33,977 bases of DNA from contig NZ_BMRA01000003.1 in the NCBI RefSeq assembly GCF_014648395.1, forward strand, positions 69,060 through 103,036. Direction: 5' to 3'. The position numbers and the translations under genes are program-made. This document shows positions 32,484 through 33,977 of this stretch, one piece after another; the first letter of the stretch is position 1; each line of letters starts with the position of its first letter. This DNA is from Micromonospora fulviviridis. Its GTDB lineage: Bacteria; Actinomycetota; Actinomycetes; Mycobacteriales; Micromonosporaceae. The notes under the pieces are model-generated. The model made no database searches, was not told the DNA's origin, and was given only the letters and a program-made list of their open reading frames with translations.

Positions 32484-33977
32484 ACTGGTTCGTCTCCGCC
32501 GGAAGCCGACCCCAGGCGCCGGTGCGGTTGTTCTGCCTGCCCTACGCCGGCGCCGGCGCGAGCGCGTTCCGGCGCTGGCAGGAGGGAATCGGGCCGGACG
32601 TCGAGGTGCTCCCGGTGCAGCTGCCCGGCCGGGAGAACCGGATCAACGAGGATCCGCGCTTCGACGTCGCCGAGGTGGCCGAGGCGATCGCCGCCCGGGC
32701 CGACCGCCCGTACGCCCTCTACGGCCACTCGATGGGCGGCCGGCTCGGCTTCGAGGTGGTCCGGGAGCTGCGCCGGACCGGCCGCCCGCTGCCGGTGCGG
32801 CTCTACGTCGGCGGCGCCCGCGCCCCGCACGTCACCGCGCCCGGCCTCTTCGACGGGCTGTCCCGCGCCGACGACGAGGAGCTGCTGCGCCGCCTCGCCG
32901 ACGGCGGCGGCCTCCCCGCCGAGCTGTTCGACCACCCGGAGCTGGTGGAGCTGCTGCTGCCGCTGCTGCGGGCCGACTTCGGCCGGGTGGACGGCTACCG
33001 GTACGTGCCCGGCGAGCCGCTGCCGCTGCCGATCGTCGCGTTCAGCGGCCGGGACGACCGGGCGGTCACCCACGAGCAGAACGCCGCCTGGGCCGCGCAC
33101 ACCGCCGCCGGGTTCACCCTGCACGAGCTGGCCGGCGGCCACTTCTTCCTGCACGACCAGCTCCCCGAGCTGCTCGCGCTCGTCCGCGCCGACCTGACCG
33201 CGGCGCTCGACGCCGAGACCACCCGCGCCGACGGTCGCGGCACCGACCTCGTCGACGGGTCGGTCGCGCACGGTCTCCCGGGGCGCGCCGCCGGTCGCGG
33301 GACCGCCGGCGGCGCGCACCGGGTGCCGCTCGGCGACACCGCCTGGTCGGTGTGGCGCGACGCCATCCTGCGGACCACCGGTTTCCCGGCCGACGGCCTG
33401 GACCTGTTCTCCGCGCCCCGGGCCGCCGCGGCGGCCGACGAGCTGCTCGCCACCGGCGCCGGCCAGGACCGGTACGACAAGGAGTTCGACGAGGCGGTCC
33501 GCGCCGCCGCCGAGCGGCTCAGCGAGCTCGCCGCCGACCCGCTGCTGCGCGAGGCCGTCACCTGGCAGAACCGGGGCGCGCTGGTCGCGCTCGACGGGCT
33601 GGTCCGCGGCGGCGCCGACGCGGCCCGCAACGTGCGGCGGCGGGACCGGGAGCGGGCGCTGCTCAAGTACTGGCAGCGCTACTGCGGCAAGAACGAGACG
33701 GTCGGCTTCTTCGGCCCGAGCTGCTGGGTGACCGTCGACCCCGACCAGCCGGAGACCGTCCGGATCCGCCCCGGCGCGCGGCTCACCCGCCGGCGCTGGG
33801 TCTGGTTCGAGTCCTGGGCGCTCGCCGCGTACGCCCAGCGGATCGGCGCCGACCTGGCCGTCCGCCGGTGGTGGCCGCCGGTGCTGCGCCCGCACCTCGC
33901 GGTCCGGGACCGGACCGTGCTGCGCCCCGGTCGGCCCCCGCTGGCGCTGAACCCGGTGGAGGCGGCGCTGCTGGCGG
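32480..33977 (+). CDS. Type II thioesterase fused to LanB-type lantibiotic dehydratase (3' end outside window)
   Basis: One uninterrupted frame of 499 codons to the right edge. Residues 1 to about 245 are a type II thioesterase (alpha/beta hydrolase): FCLPYAGAGASAF, Ser84 in GHSMGG, Asp192 in SGRDD, His221 in GGHFF. A Gly/Arg/Ala-rich linker (about 246-281) follows. From residue 282 the sequence is the N-terminal part of a LanB dehydratase: VPLGDTAWSVWRDAILR, FPADGLDLF, REAVTWQNRGALVALD and KYWQRYCGKNETVGFFGP. Thioesterases clear blocked carrier domains; LanB N-terminal domains glutamylate Ser/Thr from glutamyl-tRNA. I know of no such fusion. GTG at 32480 overlaps the megasynthase stop (GTGA), so they are translationally coupled. 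Confidence 0.88.
   Translation, partial: MNWFVSAGSRPQAPVRLFCLPYAGAGASAFRRWQEGIGPDVEVLPVQLPGRENRINEDPRFDVAEVAEAIAARADRPYALYGHSMGGRLGFEVVRELRRTGRPLPVRLYVGGARAPHVTAPGLFDGLSRADDEELLRRLADGGGLPAELFDHPELVELLLPLLRADFGRVDGYRYVPGEPLPLPIVAFSGRDDRAVTHEQNAAWAAHTAAGFTLHELAGGHFFLHDQLPELLALVRADLTAALDAETTRADGRGTDLVDGSVAHGLPGRAAGRGTAGGAHRVPLGDTAWSVWRDAILRTTGFPADGLDLFSAPRAAAAADELLATGAGQDRYDKEFDEAVRAAAERLSELAADPLLREAVTWQNRGALVALDGLVRGGADAARNVRRRDRERALLKYWQRYCGKNETVGFFGPSCWVTVDPDQPETVRIRPGARLTRRRWVWFESWALAAYAQRIGADLAVRRWWPPVLRPHLAVRDRTVLRPGRPPLALNPVEAALLA

Noticed and set aside
32426..33895. Minus-strand open frame opposite the TE-LanB fusion
   Set aside because: Same GC-driven antisense effect; low-complexity translation and no motif, against clear thioesterase and LanB motifs on the plus strand.
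33323..33977. Separate LanB gene starting at GTG 33323
   Set aside because: The codon is a plausible LanB start by homology but has no ribosome binding site, and the thioesterase frame has no stop before it, so a fusion is the simpler reading.

Overview
The window is very GC-rich, with strong third-position G/C bias and many GTG starts. Several genes have TANNNT-type -10 boxes 6-7 nt before the start codon (leaderless transcripts). These traits, an EccB gene and the protein repertoire point to a filamentous actinomycete, most likely Micromonosporaceae. That placement is inference; no rRNA or marker gene is present. I see no transposase, integrase, CRISPR array or tRNA. The first 28.7 kb looks like ordinary chromosome-arm metabolism; the last 5 kb opens a biosynthetic gene cluster that runs off the right edge.

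Layout. 1-3.0 kb: a left-truncated AAA+ ATPase and a FadE5-type acyl-CoA dehydrogenase. 3.0-8.1 kb: short units, namely a methyltransferase divergent from an NTF2-fold protein around a sharp dyad, a frameshifted Cys-Pro-Cys-Cys small protein, a second methyltransferase divergent from an M50-like membrane protease, and a nucleotidyltransferase. 8.2-12.8 kb: a fatty acyl-CoA ligase with a palindromic operator, a small membrane protein, a spermidine-synthase-like protein, a zinc alcohol dehydrogenase and a third methyltransferase. 13.0-14.8 kb: a persulfide-stress module, with a CstR-like CsoR-family repressor followed by a broken MBL-fold/rhodanese gene, each preceded by a G-tract operator-like site. 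14.9-17.5 kb: a stand-alone EccB, a fourth methyltransferase and a PAP2-like membrane protein.

17.6-24.1 kb is a carbohydrate locus of two divergent operons. One encodes a sugar-binding lipoprotein and two permeases, with no ATPase. The other encodes a YcjQ-like dehydrogenase, a YcjR-like TIM-barrel epimerase and a GH63-like hydrolase, all translationally coupled. Together they would import a glycoside, oxidise and epimerise it through a keto intermediate, and cleave it. 24.2-28.7 kb: a CBS/BON protein, a molybdopterin oxidoreductase, a hypothetical protein, a Nudix hydrolase and a DUF2267 protein.

28.7 kb to the end: a promoter region dense in dyads and repeated G-rich motifs, a 19-codon leader ORF ending 1 nt before the next start, then an A-PCP-KS megasynthase with no AT, C or ACP domain. 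Overlapping it by 4 nt is one open frame that fuses a type II thioesterase to the N-terminal part of a LanB-type (glutamyl-tRNA-dependent) lantibiotic dehydratase. This combination of an aminoacyl-loading PKS module with a TE-LanB fusion is the most unusual content of the window and suggests a polyketide/nonribosomal-RiPP hybrid pathway.
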